Part shown: piece by piece, positions 28,381 through 41,191 of the stretch
Layout of the letters: every line of letters starts with the position of its first letter
Position numbering within the stretch: the first letter of the stretch is position 1
Source: Adineta vaga
Lineage: Eukaryota > Rotifera
Reading direction: 5' to 3'
Length of the DNA: 64,000 bases
NCBI GenBank assembly: GCA_021613535.1
Contig: CP075496.1
Span: 11,222,001 to 11,286,000, forward strand
Notes under the pieces: model-generated
The model's input: only the letters and a program-made list of their open reading frames with translations
The model's database searches: none
What the model was told of the DNA's origin: nothing
Translations under genes and position numbers: made by a program

Positions 28381-28455
28381 CGGCTAACCACCTCCTCAAG
28401 TTTCTACTATTCTATAGGTGCAAATAAGCTGTGAGTAGTGTTGACGACTTTTCAC
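28381..28455. other. Central spacer of the foldback element
   Basis: About 75 bp separating the two arms, without internal symmetry. It would be the loop if a single strand folded. Confidence 0.6.
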
Positions 28456-28893
28456 ATAAGAGGGAAACCGATCAACCTGATTTTTTGGTTTTGAACATAG
28501 TTGGACTTGAAATTTTGTTATGTAGATAAATTTCCAGAAATAAGATACTGTTGTCTGGACTAATTAATAGGATAAGTCCTAATCTAGATTTTCCTAAAAG
28601 TAGTAGAAAATTAATGTTTTTCGACTCTTAAAACTGAAAAGTCATAAAATATGCCTGAGAGTAAAATTGTAGTACCAGAAACTCTCTATCAGATGGTCTA
28701 TACTAAAAGAGAGTTTCAATGGAGTATAGTTCTTAAAACATGACTAAAACTGGCTGGAAGATGAAAAACACGAAGTTTTAATACCGTATTAGAGGCTTAA
28801 TTATTGTAGAAAGTTCTCACTCAGCTCTAAATGTGTATGGAGCAGTTAGAAGAAACAGCTGTCTATATTTTGGTACTAATACAACTAAATTTT

Positions 28894-29245
28894 GTGAAAC
28901 ACGATCTGAAAGAGGGTGTTGAAATGTTTAAGGGCAGAAATTTGGACCGCCTCTCCCCACTGACATGACCGACACTTTCTAAGGTCTCATTACAGACGTG
29001 ACAGGCAGAGTGAAAAATCCCTCCCAGATGTGACCATAACATCGGAAAACTCGTCACCCAAAGATATAACCTAGACATCTAATCACTAACGTTTTCGTTG
29101 CTAATTTTAATTAACAATGTTTTCTTGATTTATCAAAGTAAACTACCAGAGAAAATGTAGATTTTATCCTTTAAAAAAATGCAAAAGAAATATTGATCAT
29201 AAATTTCATTTGTAACACAATAGAAACAGATTTATCGTGTTTCAC
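28894..29245. mobile_element. MITE-like insertion inside the right arm of the foldback element
   Basis: A 352-bp segment absent from the left arm. It begins with GTGAAACACGAT and ends with the exact reverse complement ATCGTGTTTCAC (12-bp terminal inverted repeats), and is flanked on both sides by ATTTT, a 5-bp target-site duplication. It has no transposase. About 27 further bases after it (29251-29277) also lack a counterpart in the left arm. Confidence 0.75.
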
Positions 29246-29773
29246 ATTTTGATCCTGCAGGGATTGCGCTGAAAGCTTTTTCTTTTATTTCGTACTCACA
29301 CTTCGAGAAGTACGGGACGACTTTTGAATCCGAATTTTGATCAAAAACGATATTCTATCGAATGAGCGTATAGATTTGATTATTCGAGGGGTCACAACTT
29401 CGCCCCTTCTTAAAATAGTAAACGTAGACAGAACTGACATTCAATTAATAGGTGAAATAATCGGAAAAATCTGTGTGATTATCGGCTGAAATTAATCGTT
29501 TGTTGCATGCGATCGAAACTACTAAAAATAAATAAAAGATTAAGTTTATCAAAGATATATTTCCTGAGAATATATTTAGCAAAGTTGCATGAATTCAACG
29601 TTAGTTTTTTTCAAAATCATATCTTCAATCATGCACACTTATAACTCTTAACTTTTAATTTATCGCGGTCGACATTACAAAAATAGACCGCATTGATGTT
29701 TAGATTTTTTTTCTAAAATCTTATGGATAAACCGTAAGGAATGTTTATTTTTCATATAAGAATAGTCTCATAT

Positions 29774-29966
29774 AAATCCCCCTCCAGAATACAAGCCCAC
29801 CCGGAATAGAAGTCCACTATCAATGTTATAGTTTTCCATATATAATAAAAGCCCGCCTAACCAGCAATGCGAAAAAAATAGTGCCTTAATATAAGCCAAC
29901 CTTTAGACTTATAATTTTCTGGACACATTAAAAGCCCAGTAGGCTTCTATTCTGGAAGGGGGTTTA
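29774..29966. mobile_element. Short MITE-like inverted-repeat element
   Basis: About 190 bp with imperfect terminal inverted repeats: AATCCCCCTCCAGAATACAA at the left, matched by a reverse complement beginning AAACCCCCTTCCAGAATAGA at the right. Internal AAGCCC-type units recur (near 29793, 29849 and 29931), which makes it look like a degenerate MITE. No clean target duplication is visible. Confidence 0.6.
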
Positions 29967-32900
29967 GATATTCATATCATTTGACAATTCATTCTCAAAT
30001 ATCCGATGTTGATTATTAATGTTTGAACTTGAAAACTATACGTGACTTGTCCCAATGATTAAGTACTTTATTTGAATATAAAACCTCGGATATAAAACAC
30101 ACACTTTCTAGTTTTTATTGTTAATAATTAGAAAGTTTATAGAAAGTTAAAAGGTTCTAACAAAGTGCAATTTTTAATGAGTAAATTGCTTTCTCTGAAG
30201 TCATACTCTGTATGTTTGATGGGAACATAATCTGGTAAGAATAACAATTTGTATTCAGACTCAGTTATAATCATGCTCAAGCGGAGGAGAATAATGGGCT
30301 TTTAATTAATTTCTTCATTACGATACTTATCAGTCAGGTTTATCATTATGAGGTTGAATTTCTGTTGTAAAAGTATAAAGTAAATTGTAATACATTTAAT
30401 CATTGAAAAAGCATGGACATATTTTGTAAATCATAATATTTTGACAGTTGTAGTTGATAATATAGAAAAAAAATCAGCTAATCCTTCGTTTTGTTTTCAG
30501 ACTAAGATTTATAAAGGAAGTATTTAGAAGATTCGATGTTGTAGTTTTTGAATTAGATTAGATTTTTCTGATATCTTGTATTAAAAATTTCTTCTTATTT
30601 CTGCTGTTTTTAGAAAAATAGAGATTTTACTTTAAAAAATACTAGCCGAATGACGCAGAAAGCAAATAATTTATGTATACAAGTCTATTTTCAGGACTTA
30701 TTTAGATTTTGAATACATCGATTGTGTGAAAAGATTGATTATTTCCATGCATGTTCATATTATCAACTATATTTGGTTATTAATCCAGAGTAGAACTTAT
30801 TGACATAAGCTTTATCTGAACATCCTTTTTCTCTTTTTCATCGAATGTTAGCATAGATCGATGACGTCTTTTAACATCCTCGTCATGTTTTTTCTTGCGT
30901 TCTTTTTTTCTCATATACCGTTTATTCTAAACCCTGTATTTAATATGACACTTCTTTATAAGAAGAAAACCAGTAAGAAGAATTTAAACATACATATTAC
31001 AATACATCGAAATGACTTCACGTAAGGAGATGAATATTTAATTACGTAAAATATTTCATTCGATATACTCGAGATTTTCGAGAAAACCAGAATGGAAATC
31101 ATTTCCATTTTCTTAATATGTCAATGATCCAACAGTTGAATGAACTGGAAACAATTGTCTTTGAAAGCATATATTAGTATGTAGATCTTCTTTAGAAACA
31201 ATAGATTTTCATACTATCAATGCATGACATAATGTAGATGACGTCAATAGTAATCGCAAGATAGAATTGATTTCTTTTGAACATCAAAAGAAAAAGATCT
31301 CCTATATGATTTCGTTGTTTAGGCAATTTTTCAAACTTTTCTTTTATATATACTTGATCGTATAACTATTGCAAGATGAAAGAAATATAGTTAAAGGCGA
31401 ATTTGAACGTTAGTTATAGAATATTACTGAAGCATACAATTAGGTTATCTTTTAGCTGTCATATATTTCTAGTATGCTTAAGTTCTATGTCATAGATATC
31501 TGAAATAGAAGACTAAAAAACTAGCGTTTTGATATAAATATAGAAGTACTCATGTAAGTATAGAAGACAGGAACATATCGAAGTAGATCATATGTTTCAA
31601 TCTTAGATTTTTTCGAATCAAAATAATATATTCATTTATCTATTTTAGATTAATACGTATACTGCAAATTAATCACAAGCGTGCAAATCATCAGTCAAGC
31701 AGTTTCTTGTAGTAATCCTATTGGTATAGGCTACTTAAAAATTAATTCGTTTTGAAATAAGTACGTGGAATATTATAATTGAAAATGAAGATATTTGTTT
31801 ATAAATGAGATCGCGAAGAAACACTGTAGTAATATTATTAATTTTATGGATGAATTATTTCTTTTGAATAGCTCATTTTTTCCTAAGGATGTGAATAATA
31901 CAACATGCGATCAATTTCATATAATACGATAAGTTCGAGGTAATAATCGAAATAGTTTTTGGTGCTTTCCATGATAGACGATTCGATAGTTCGTATCATA
32001 TTTTTAAATGATGGATTTTGAACTTCTTGTGTTCCCATATATGAAATGTCATGACAACGTCAACTCTCGAAGTAGGTTGACGATGAATGCATTCGGCTCG
32101 TGCTGCTTCTTTGATGAGCAAGAATTTCCTATCTAAAAGCAATTTGTTTTTCAATTTAGTCTTAGAATATTTTAATGACTTCCTTATACAAAGATGGTAT
32201 TCAATTAAAAAGTAACGAATAGTTTGTTACATAGTTTAATAAATATTCGAGCTCGATGAGATGATACTTTTTTTGATATTGAACTCCCAGCTAGATCTAG
32301 TTTCCTCATTTTCACTAACGTTGAGTAAAACGAGGAAAGACTTGATATTTTGATATACTATCAAATGATAAAGCTAGAATTGAACAAGGAAGAATCATCT
32401 GTATTCCATTTCTTATTACGAAGAAGAAAAAGAAAAATCATATTTCTTAAATTTTCTTCGTTGTTTACATTTTAAAATGGTTATTTCATTTTGTGTTAGA
32501 CTGAGATGCTGTCTCTAAACATTTTATTCCCTATTGAAGATGTCACAAAATCTTATTAAAATCTTATATTGGTTAAAACATTCCGATAAGATCATCGCAA
32601 ATATTTAGAACTTATTTAGTCAAATAACACTTATTGACCTTCTGGAAAAAGAATTAGTAGAGAAAATATGAAACTAAAAGGTAATTATACTCGAAGAAAA
32701 TGCTTTTTTTTTCTTTTATTGAAATTGACCAAATAACTTTAAGGCAAAGTATAATCAAGCGTATGAGAAAAAAACATTTCGGCAAACAAAGATTTTTAAT
32801 ATAGGAAGGAAGGAAGAAAATAACGACATCATATTTTAGAAATTTTCCTCACTCTTATAATGTCAACAGCATTGTAAAAGATAAGACGCACCTCGATAAT

Positions 32901-34953
32901 AATTAGTAGTGATAGAATATCTGTGGTTATCGTTATCAATTTGATATAGTATCCCTTTTTTCAGCTAAAAATAACATGTGAGATAGTCTTTGATAGAAAT
33001 AATTGTTTTATAAACTAAATATATTGCTTGTCAAAATTTGAAATCCTTTTATCTAGTCACCAGAGAGAATTCAACCCACTTGTTATTCAAGTACAAAAAC
33101 GACCTTTTGTTGCTAATGAAGTAGTGTAAAATAGTGTCTTTGACAATACGGAAGTTTCAGTCGGATATGATATGCGCATAAAGTAGCATTTGTTAGCATC
33201 AAGATAACGAGAATGAAATGATACGAAATAATTACTGTATGATAGTCTGTTCAATAACGGAAATTGCATCCCACGTGAAGGATGACGCATTTGATTGTAT
33301 CGTTCGTAATATGCAAAAAGGCAAGTAAATACAGAAACGAAAGAGTTTAGCTATGAGGATTTCATTACTATTCCGATGAGTTTATTATATTAGTTTATTT
33401 TTTTCAAAATTAGATTATACCTAATATAATCAATCGGTTGATAAACTTCAACTCACCGAAATTCGTTACTGTTCTTTGTATACCAATCGTAAGTGCATCT
33501 GTTTTTCGTAGAATCTTCTCATACAGATATTTGAGATCAATGTTTAAGAATTTAAATTCCTTGAAAGTCTATTATTAGATAATTAAAAATTATATGCAAG
33601 AGAATGAGAGAAGAACTTAGAGTAAAATTCTGTTAGTTGATTTGACATCTAATAAGTCAGTGAATGACATACGTTCATGTTGAGAATTTATATTTAGAAA
33701 AAGACTTTCATTTAATTGATTTTTAGAAATATATTTATCAGTCACTAATGATATTCTTCTGTAAAAGCAGAGCCATGTTTTATTCCAAGAAATTATCTTC
33801 TTTTTAACCGCATGCACTTACACTCTCTAAATGGAGGCGAAGTATCAGAAGACTGCTGGGTTTTTTTTTATGTCTCACGTTTCCAGTGCATCCTTTTCCT
33901 TATACAATTATCCTTTTCATCATCATCATAAAGTTCCATTGAGCCTAAATACTTGATTATTTCTTGAACATAATATTTCAAGTGTATTAATCAATTTTCA
34001 TTGAAATTGATATAAATAATGTAACATAATACCATCAATTTATGAGTGTATATGTATAAAGAATGTAATTCCAGACTTGTTTTGTTAAAGCTATTTAACA
34101 TGCATCGTGGAAATCTAAATCCTTTTCATCGTCGAGAATTTCATACATCAGTTGGTTTTTATAAATCAGGATACAAATATAGTGTTCTCTATTCTTCAAA
34201 CTTGCTGCACATTATTCAAGTAGATCTGAACTCTAAAAGAATCTTCAATAGATAGACAGAACAGATTACATTCGATGCATTTGAGCTACTTTAACAATAA
34301 TCATGAGAATTATAAGAGATGATTCTATCTTTCCTAGTTTTGCCATTCAAATACTAACTATAGGATGTTCCTATTACTCGAGATGTTTGAATTAGATCAA
34401 TGGAATGTTCTTTTGAATAATAGAAATTATAATACCCAATACTAATTTCATTCTTTTATGATAATAGTTAGTTCACTAGGCGTGCGATCATCTTTTCATT
34501 TTACTAATTCTATATTTTTGAGTAGTCTTCGTTTAAGAATACATACTATTGTATCGTTGAATAAGTATGTATTTCTCGAACAGAAAATCGAGTTGTTTCT
34601 ATCATTTTTCATTGTTGAAAATCGTTTTCATCGAGAAAAGAAAACTTCGTTATCTCTAAATCGATGACGTAGTTAGCTAGAATAGACACACATATGGATT
34701 GATAATAAGCATAGCGTATCTTTAGTAATAGACGAAGGACTATGTCTATTTGGTATGTAACAAAAATATGTCTGCAGTTAGTTACATTTTCTCGAAAGAG
34801 GCAAAAAAAACATTTTTAAATAATTAATTAGATATGCTAACAGAGTACGAGAGAAAGAAGATCATAAGAAAATATTTTTGTCTCAAAAGAATGCACATTT
34901 AGTTGACGTTTTATTTTGTGATTTAATTCTAGAAATATCTATTTCTATTAATC

Positions 34954-37646
34954 ATGTATATAAACAATACAACAAGTGAAAATGAACTATCTATGAACAG
35001 TGATGAAATACTTTTATCACGTGTTCGTCTAATCGTGAAATTTTATCTATGGCCATTACTTGTTATTTTTGGTTTATTTGGTAATTCTTTATCTATACTT
35101 GTTTTAACACGACGTCGTTTAATACGAACCAGTACTAATAATTATCTTACAATCTTAGCTGTATTTGATTCGTGTTATTTGATATTTACACTTATACTTA
35201 ATTTCGGATCACATCCTAGTTTTTCTGAGAGTGTATTTATAAAAAATTTATCAGAAATTCTACGTCCTTTGGCGGATTTCAGTTCCAATACGGCAACATG
35301 GTTAATTGTTTGTTTTACACTTGAACGAACATTAGCCGTTGCAAAACCAATTTATGCTAAACGAACATGTTCAGTACGACGATCACGTCATTTAATTTGC
35401 ACATTATTAGTTATTTCTTTTATCATAACAATGCCGACTTATTTCGAACGAAACTTAGTACGAGATAACATTGGCAATCATACATTTAATTCTACTCAAC
35501 GATTTATATCAACTGAACGACAAGAATTATTTTTAACATTACATCGATTATATTTAATCTTTATTTGTGTTGTTATCATTTGGATACCCTTACTATTACT
35601 TTGTATTTGCAATTCAATTCTTATTTGGTAAGTTGATTTATCAACAGATGGTAAAGAAAGCTGAGTTTCTAATTGAAACGAGTATAATCGATAATGTTTG
35701 AAATGAAAACATTTACTTTTCTGAGCAGCTTTCAAAGCATCACATAGGCAAAATCTTTGTTAAGATAACAAATACAATATGTGTTGAGAGCTTTCTTTGA
35801 ATAATTCTAAACGAGCATTACAAAAATAGTTCTATTAGGTGTAATTGATAGAATATAGAGTGCTCATTCAACATACGGTCGCTATTCATTCAAATATTAG
35901 ATGTATAGGAAACAAAATAATACTCACACAAACTATCCTCATTATAAATGAAATTTTATAACAAAACTTATTTCGAATGTATTTTTCTATCTTCGTTTAT
36001 CAGTTGATACAATTCAAGTAACATTTCTAGATAGCAATACAACGAGCTCTATCGAATACATTCAATTTGCATAAATATTTCGTTAGGAAATTTCATTAGT
36101 TGACAAAAAAAAGTCGGGACGTTTTTAGACTGTTGAATATTTTGTGCTATTTTTGTTGGCAAATAAACAAATCTTTGGTTATATTTGAGATTAGCATAGA
36201 ATTCTAAATAAAATGAAGTGTCCATTTAAGAAATTCCGTATCAGCTGATAGTTTTCAAAATAACTTCACTTTGTTCTCTGTATTTAGCAAAAGTTTTAGA
36301 AGCTTTCTATTTATTACTGCAGAGATACGCGTGTTACTTTTTGAAAAAGTGAAATTTCGAAACACTGGTCAAGTCGCTATAATCTTGTAGAAGCGTTCGC
36401 AATGTCTTCGAAGTTAGAAGAAAACCTTCAAATAACTTAATTATATTACTCTTTATCAGATGAATATTAGTTTTGTGATATTGAAAATTTTATGAATGTA
36501 AAAATACTAATGAAATATAATCCAAAAATTTCGAAAAATACAATAATAAATAAAATTTATCTATTTTCCCTGGTTTATAATTCATTCTACAATGATCCAT
36601 TAGAAACGAAAACACAGCTTCGCATTACTCAACTATGTTTCTTCTTTTATGAAAAAGAATCACGCAAAGACTAGCTAACATAAATCCATTCATTCAATCT
36701 AAAAACTCTTCTCTTCTTTCAAATTTCCAGGTATGTTCATCGTTCTCGTCGTTTTGATGTCGATACACAAACCAAACCTATCGAAGAGACATCTTCTATG
36801 TCTTCATCACCAGTCAAATCAGATTATTCTTCGAAAAATTATCTTGCATGTTCAACAAATCATCCTTCAAAAACAGCTTGTTCAATAAATTTACGACGAC
36901 ATAGTCGTTCATCAATTCGTAAACGTAAAGTAACCATTGTTTTAATATTTTGTTTATTTGTTGCCTTATTATTATGGACACCTCAAAGTTTATCATTAAC
37001 CTATGAGACATTAATTGAAAGTTATGCAAAAATGTCACAAAAACATCGAATAATTTTATTAATATTTAATAATTTTGCAAATTTATTTCTCTGCATAAAT
37101 GCATCTATTGATTTTATTCTTTATTGTTTTTTATCGGAAAAATTTGCACGAACATGTCAACAAATTATTTGGAGAAAATGTTCGAATCGTCAATTAATGT
37201 CTCAACGTTTTAGACGATTCCGTGGCATGGATCGTGGTTCATTTGTTCTCTCCAATACATCGAATAATTCTCATGAACAACAACAACAATTGGCTGCAAA
37301 TACAACTAATACATATTATGCTCAATTGTACAATTTCTGTCGACAAACATCATTGAATGGAACAAATAAAGTTTGGAAGAAGAAAATGGTGCATTCGTTA
37401 ACAACAACAACAAATAGTAAGGATAATAATCGTGTTTATTATCGAACAACATTATTAGAAAATAAACAAAAAACATTAACTATAAATGGAAAATATTCAC
37501 AACAACGTTTTATTGACTTTAAAAAATCAGTCGAATTATGTTCGAATATGGATGATGATTATCTTAATAATGAATTAAATGTATCAGTTAATACTTCAAT
37601 TAGTTCAAATAAACCATCACATTCGGAGATAATTTACAATTTGTAA
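34954..37646 (+). CDS. Class A (rhodopsin-type) G-protein-coupled receptor, peptide-receptor-like (2 exons, 529 aa)
   Basis: Exons: 34954-35627 and 36731-37646, joined in phase 2 across a 1.1 kb intron. Seven hydrophobic segments are visible. TM1 has FGLFGNSLSILVL (conserved GN), and TM2 has YLTILAVFDSCYL (LAxxD-type Asp). TM3 ends in FTLERTLAVAKP, with ERT in place of DRY. TM6 has FVALLLWTPQ, and TM7 has LCINASIDFILYC, with DFILY at the NPxxY position. N-glycosylation sequons (NNT, NHT, NST) occur in the N-terminus and in loop 2. The third intracellular loop is long, Ser-rich and basic, and the C-terminal tail is long. I place it among invertebrate peptide-type receptors but cannot name a ligand. 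A polyadenylation-like AATAAA lies near 37706. Confidence 0.88.
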
Positions 37647-38823
37647 ATATATATATATATATATAGAATTTCATATGCTTTTTTGTTGTTAAATTTTTGT
37701 GCAAAGAATAAATTTGTGAACAAAACATGGATTCAAAGATTTTTCTTCTCTGATATTGTCTTAAACAAGAATATCAAAATAATTATCATTGATTGATACA
37801 TTGCATGTATCAATCAGGAAACGTTTTCACATTCCAATTGTTCTTCGATAATTATTTCTACTCGGTTAATAAGAAATCAATGGTTGACAAACGAATATTA
37901 ATGAAAGAATAAGAATTATGTTAACTCTCTCATTATGTTTAGAATCTACTTGAAAAAAAAGGATATAATGTCAAGATAGCCTCATATCTTTGTAAAGAAA
38001 TGATACATCGTATTTTGCTAATTAAAAAATGACTTATTATATATCAGAATATAATGTGTATAAGCTTTAATTAATTTATAAGTACTTCTTTAAACCATGT
38101 GCATAATAATCCAATCTTTTATTTGGTACTGCATTTCAGTTCTATCAGCTTAGAGAATCTTTCTACAATGGAAAAACGAATCCAGGTCATACTAGTTTAT
38201 TCATCCACACAAATAATTTAAATTGGGAAATATACTCAAATATTACCATGTCCAAAAGATTAGTATCAATCGATTATAGTATTCAGCGAGATTTCAAAAG
38301 ACAAAAACGAAACTTTCGATTGTATATATTTCTAATTAAACATAGATATTTGAATTGTAAATTTTCTCTTATTTGCCATGTATATATGGTGCCTTAAAAC
38401 GTAGAATAATGTCATCTCGTTTCTATAACATCTGATTTCTTCTATCAAATACTTAGGAACTTTTTTTATTCCTATTGAAATGTCATAAAGACAGAAAATA
38501 ATTACTTTTTATTATATCCGAGAAACAAATGTCAAAAAATACTTAAATATTTTATATCTAAGCTAAGAAAACATCAATCAACTGATTGGAAGACTTTTCT
38601 TTCTTTTTTGAACACTGTTCATTAGTGACATCCATTGATAATCGAAATCTTATTCGTTGGGCGGCAGCTGCGCAAATATTTATTCAAGAAAAATCACTCA
38701 AATCAAACAAGTAGTCGACCGGTCATTCATTCTTCTCTTCGTCTGTCTCCTTCTCTTTTCCTATTTTATTACGATTCTTTCTTCGAACCAAAAAAAGCAA
38801 TCTGTTCCATCGAATTTTCTACG
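37647..38823. other. Intergenic region between the GPCR and the myosin light chain
   Basis: A (TA)n run (37650-37665) follows the GPCR stop codon. No coding signal is visible. A CAGCTG E-box lies at 38665-38670, about 155 bp before the light-chain start. Confidence 0.55.
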
Positions 38824-39324
38824 ATGCCAGGTCTTACTGATGACATACTTGCAGATATTCGTGATGGTATAATTTGTTTTTGTTTGTATTCTATAGAAAA
38901 TATATTGATTCTCATTTTAGTCTTTAGTTTATATGATGATCGTGGTGATGAACATATTCCAAAACATTATTTAGGTGAAGCAGTTCGTGCATTAGGATTA
39001 AATCCAACTGAAGCAGAAATTCGCTTACTTCTTACTGATCTTAATCGTGTTGAACGTTTATCAATGCAACAATTTCAAGTTATATTTGAACGTTTATGTC
39101 GACAAAAAGAATCTGTTGCACCTGCTGATGAATTTGTTGATGGTTTACGTGTTTTCGATAAAGATGGAAATGGATTAATACCGGCAACAGAATTACGCCA
39201 TTTACTAACAACTTTAGGTGAACGATTAACAGATGATGAAGTTGAACAGTTAATCTTCGAGTTTGAAGATAAACAAGGCATGGTCGTCTATGAAGATTTT
39301 ATCAAAGCTGTACTTCAACGTTAA
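38824..39324 (+). CDS. MLC1: Myosin essential (alkali) light chain, EF-hand protein (2 exons, 148 aa)
   Basis: Exons: 38824-38866 and 38921-39324. The 54-nt intron is an open multiple of three, so it can be mistaken for coding; splicing it yields [16 protein letters not shown], which fits EF-hand 1. Essential light chains wrap the IQ motif of the myosin heavy-chain neck. [18 protein letters not shown] and [21 protein letters not shown] are characteristic of this family, and the length (about 150 aa) is right. The EF-hand-3 loop [12 protein letters not shown] has Asp, Asp, Asn and a terminal Glu at the coordinating positions. It may therefore still bind calcium, unlike most vertebrate essential chains. 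A troponin-C or calmodulin-like assignment is less likely. Confidence 0.85.
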   Translation: MPGLTDDILADIRDGIICFCLYSIENILILILVFSLYDDRGDEHIPKHYLGEAVRALGLNPTEAEIRLLLTDLNRVERLSMQQFQVIFERLCRQKESVAPADEFVDGLRVFDKDGNGLIPATELRHLLTTLGERLTDDEVEQLIFEFEDKQGMVVYEDFIKAVLQR

Positions 39325-39488
39325 TGAATAAGAGAATGAAAACGTTCATTTTTTTTCTTCTTCTTTTCTTTGTTTGTTTTTTACTCTGTATAAATCAGAT
39401 TCATATATAGATATCATTAGCGTCAGATAATTCTGTTTATTTGTTTTTAGAGATTGATTTAAAAAGAGAGAGAAAAAAAAGAAGGAAC

Positions 39489-39920
39489 ATGTCTCTTTTA
39501 ATAACTCGGAATTATCTTCAACTTGTAAACTTATACCATCCATTGACATCTTCTAGATTATACAAACATTCTAGTGCAGTATCAAGCGATCTTTTAAAAA
39601 GAAAAATGCGGGCAAAACTTGAAGGTGATCAACGAAATGATGTTTTAAAACAATTAGAATCGAATGGCTGGAAAATAACAGATGATCGTGATGCATTGGC
39701 TAAAACATTTTTATTTAAAAATTTTAATCAAGCTTTTGGTTTTATGACACGTGTTGCCTTATTAGCAGAAAAACTTGACCATCATCCCGAATGGTTTAAT
39801 GTCTACAATAAAGTTCAAGTTACATTGAGTACACATGATATGAATGGCCTATCGACTTACGATGCTCAAATGGCTCGATTTATGGATCAATGTGTTTCGG
39901 GAACAACAGATGATAAATAA
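39489..39920 (+). CDS. PCBD: Pterin-4a-carbinolamine dehydratase (single exon, 143 aa)
   Basis: PCBD/DCoH recycles tetrahydrobiopterin after aromatic amino-acid hydroxylation by dehydrating 4a-hydroxytetrahydrobiopterin. The core begins at about residue 40 with LEGDQRNDVLKQLESNGWK. It continues with KTFLFKNFNQAFGFMTRVALLAEKLDHHPEWFNVYNKVQVTLSTHD; the HHPEW block holds active-site histidines. GLSTYDAQMARFMD completes the fold. About 35 N-terminal residues with basic and hydroxylated residues precede the core; they could be a mitochondrial presequence, or the initiation codon could be internal. The gene is intronless, unlike its neighbours. An AATAAA lies at about 40012, 92 bp after the stop. 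Confidence 0.93.
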   Translation: MSLLITRNYLQLVNLYHPLTSSRLYKHSSAVSSDLLKRKMRAKLEGDQRNDVLKQLESNGWKITDDRDALAKTFLFKNFNQAFGFMTRVALLAEKLDHHPEWFNVYNKVQVTLSTHDMNGLSTYDAQMARFMDQCVSGTTDDK

Positions 39921-41166
39921 CTATTTTGCATCGAAATCCATGAAAAAAACACTAGTCAACCCATTTTTCTTGTCCTATATTTGGTGTATGAAACCTATTT
40001 TTAGTCATTTTAATAAAGATTGGTGATTGAATTGAAATGAATCGATTTTGAGAAATTTTAACTTGAAAAACAAAATAATGAACAATAGTTTCCCTGACGT
40101 TAGGCTACTAAACGTTAATTTTAAGTAAATACGCTAATCAAAGAATGTGCTTTTTGTTGCTTAGTTGGACTTGATCATACTTTTATACTCATGGAAAAAT
40201 GATAGGTGAAACCAAAAATGATTATCTAATCGTGGAATATGAACTACTCTCTCAGATTTATCTGTAATTAATTTTAAATAAACTGTTCATCTGAATTAAA
40301 ATGAGAGAAATCGGGCATTGAGTCGATGAATTCTATGAAAGTCATTGTGAACTAAAGATATTAGTACGCATTTATTGTTGATTAATAGAAATTAATGGCT
40401 ATAGATCAAATACGAAGATCAGTAGAATTTCTATGATAAAAAATAAAAGAACGGAAGCGACAAACGCTATCATCGTCATCATCATCATCATCAGACATAA
40501 AATATATATATACAAGTATCAATAGAAACTAAATCTAGACAAGACTTGATGAGTACCTCATCGATTCAAGGACATACTTAATTAAATAGTAAATCGAAAA
40601 AAAAGAGAATGTTTGGAGTATTAATAGTAATAGTTACTTTTAATCGAACGTATTCCGTTTTAACAGTCGATTCATATACGAATTGCATATAATTATAACG
40701 AGTACTCTGGTCAATTTAGTTGATCTTTTTTTCTCAATGGACAACACTGAATATTCATTATTTCTACAAGAAGATGATGCAATACAATTCTTTTCTACTA
40801 AGAAATTCTTTTTTGTCTGTTGATTTTTAATTGAAGAAAAAACTACATTACATTTATATAATCAAGACAAAATCAGAATCCTTAGTTGCGAAAAATCTTG
40901 AAGATACGCATCTGATCCCCATATCTATGATATAAATCAAATGTTATTATAATTCAATCTTCTTTCTTTTTCAATTTCTTAAGCCGTTTGTTTGATTCTT
41001 TTCTAACATATCTAAATCAATCTATTACAGATTTGATGATGCTCATTTCATATTGACGTGTTAGATGTAATTTCATTTCAATTTTTTCTATTATTACTAT
41101 CTAATAGTCCCACGAAGATGGGTTACGCTGTCTAGATAGTAAGTGTAATATAAGCCTCTTTCTCTC

Positions 41167-41191
41167 TTCTTCTTCTTCTTCTTCTTCTTCT
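41167..41191. repeat. (CTT)n microsatellite
   Basis: Pure CTT/TCT trinucleotide run in intergenic sequence. Confidence 0.85.

Larger units (their letters stand above)
27807..29413. mobile_element. Foldback (long inverted repeat) element, non-autonomous
   Basis: The left arm, about 27807-28380, is matched in reverse complement by a right arm at about 28456-28893 plus about 29275-29413. A spacer of about 75 bp lies between them. The two arms differ by scattered substitutions and small indels, so this is an old palindrome and not an assembly mirror. TTAA occurs at both outer ends, which may be a target duplication, although I see no piggyBac coding sequence. No ORF of transposase size is present. 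The right arm is split by a second inserted element. Confidence 0.8.
26208..34953. other. 8.7 kb gene-poor interval with transposon remnants
   Basis: No coding exon is recognisable on either strand. It holds a large foldback element (27807-29413) with a nested insertion, and a short MITE-like repeat (29774-29966). The rest is AT-rich unique sequence. Some of it may be regulatory for the GPCR gene downstream, but nothing shows this. Confidence 0.6.

Noticed and set aside
28863-29078. Minus-strand 71-codon open frame in the foldback element
   Set aside because: It spans the junction of two repeats and shows no transposase motif.
36492-36674. 60-codon open frame in the GPCR intron
   Set aside because: Asn/Lys/Ile-rich random AT-rich frame; the TM5-loop 3 splice across it is in phase.
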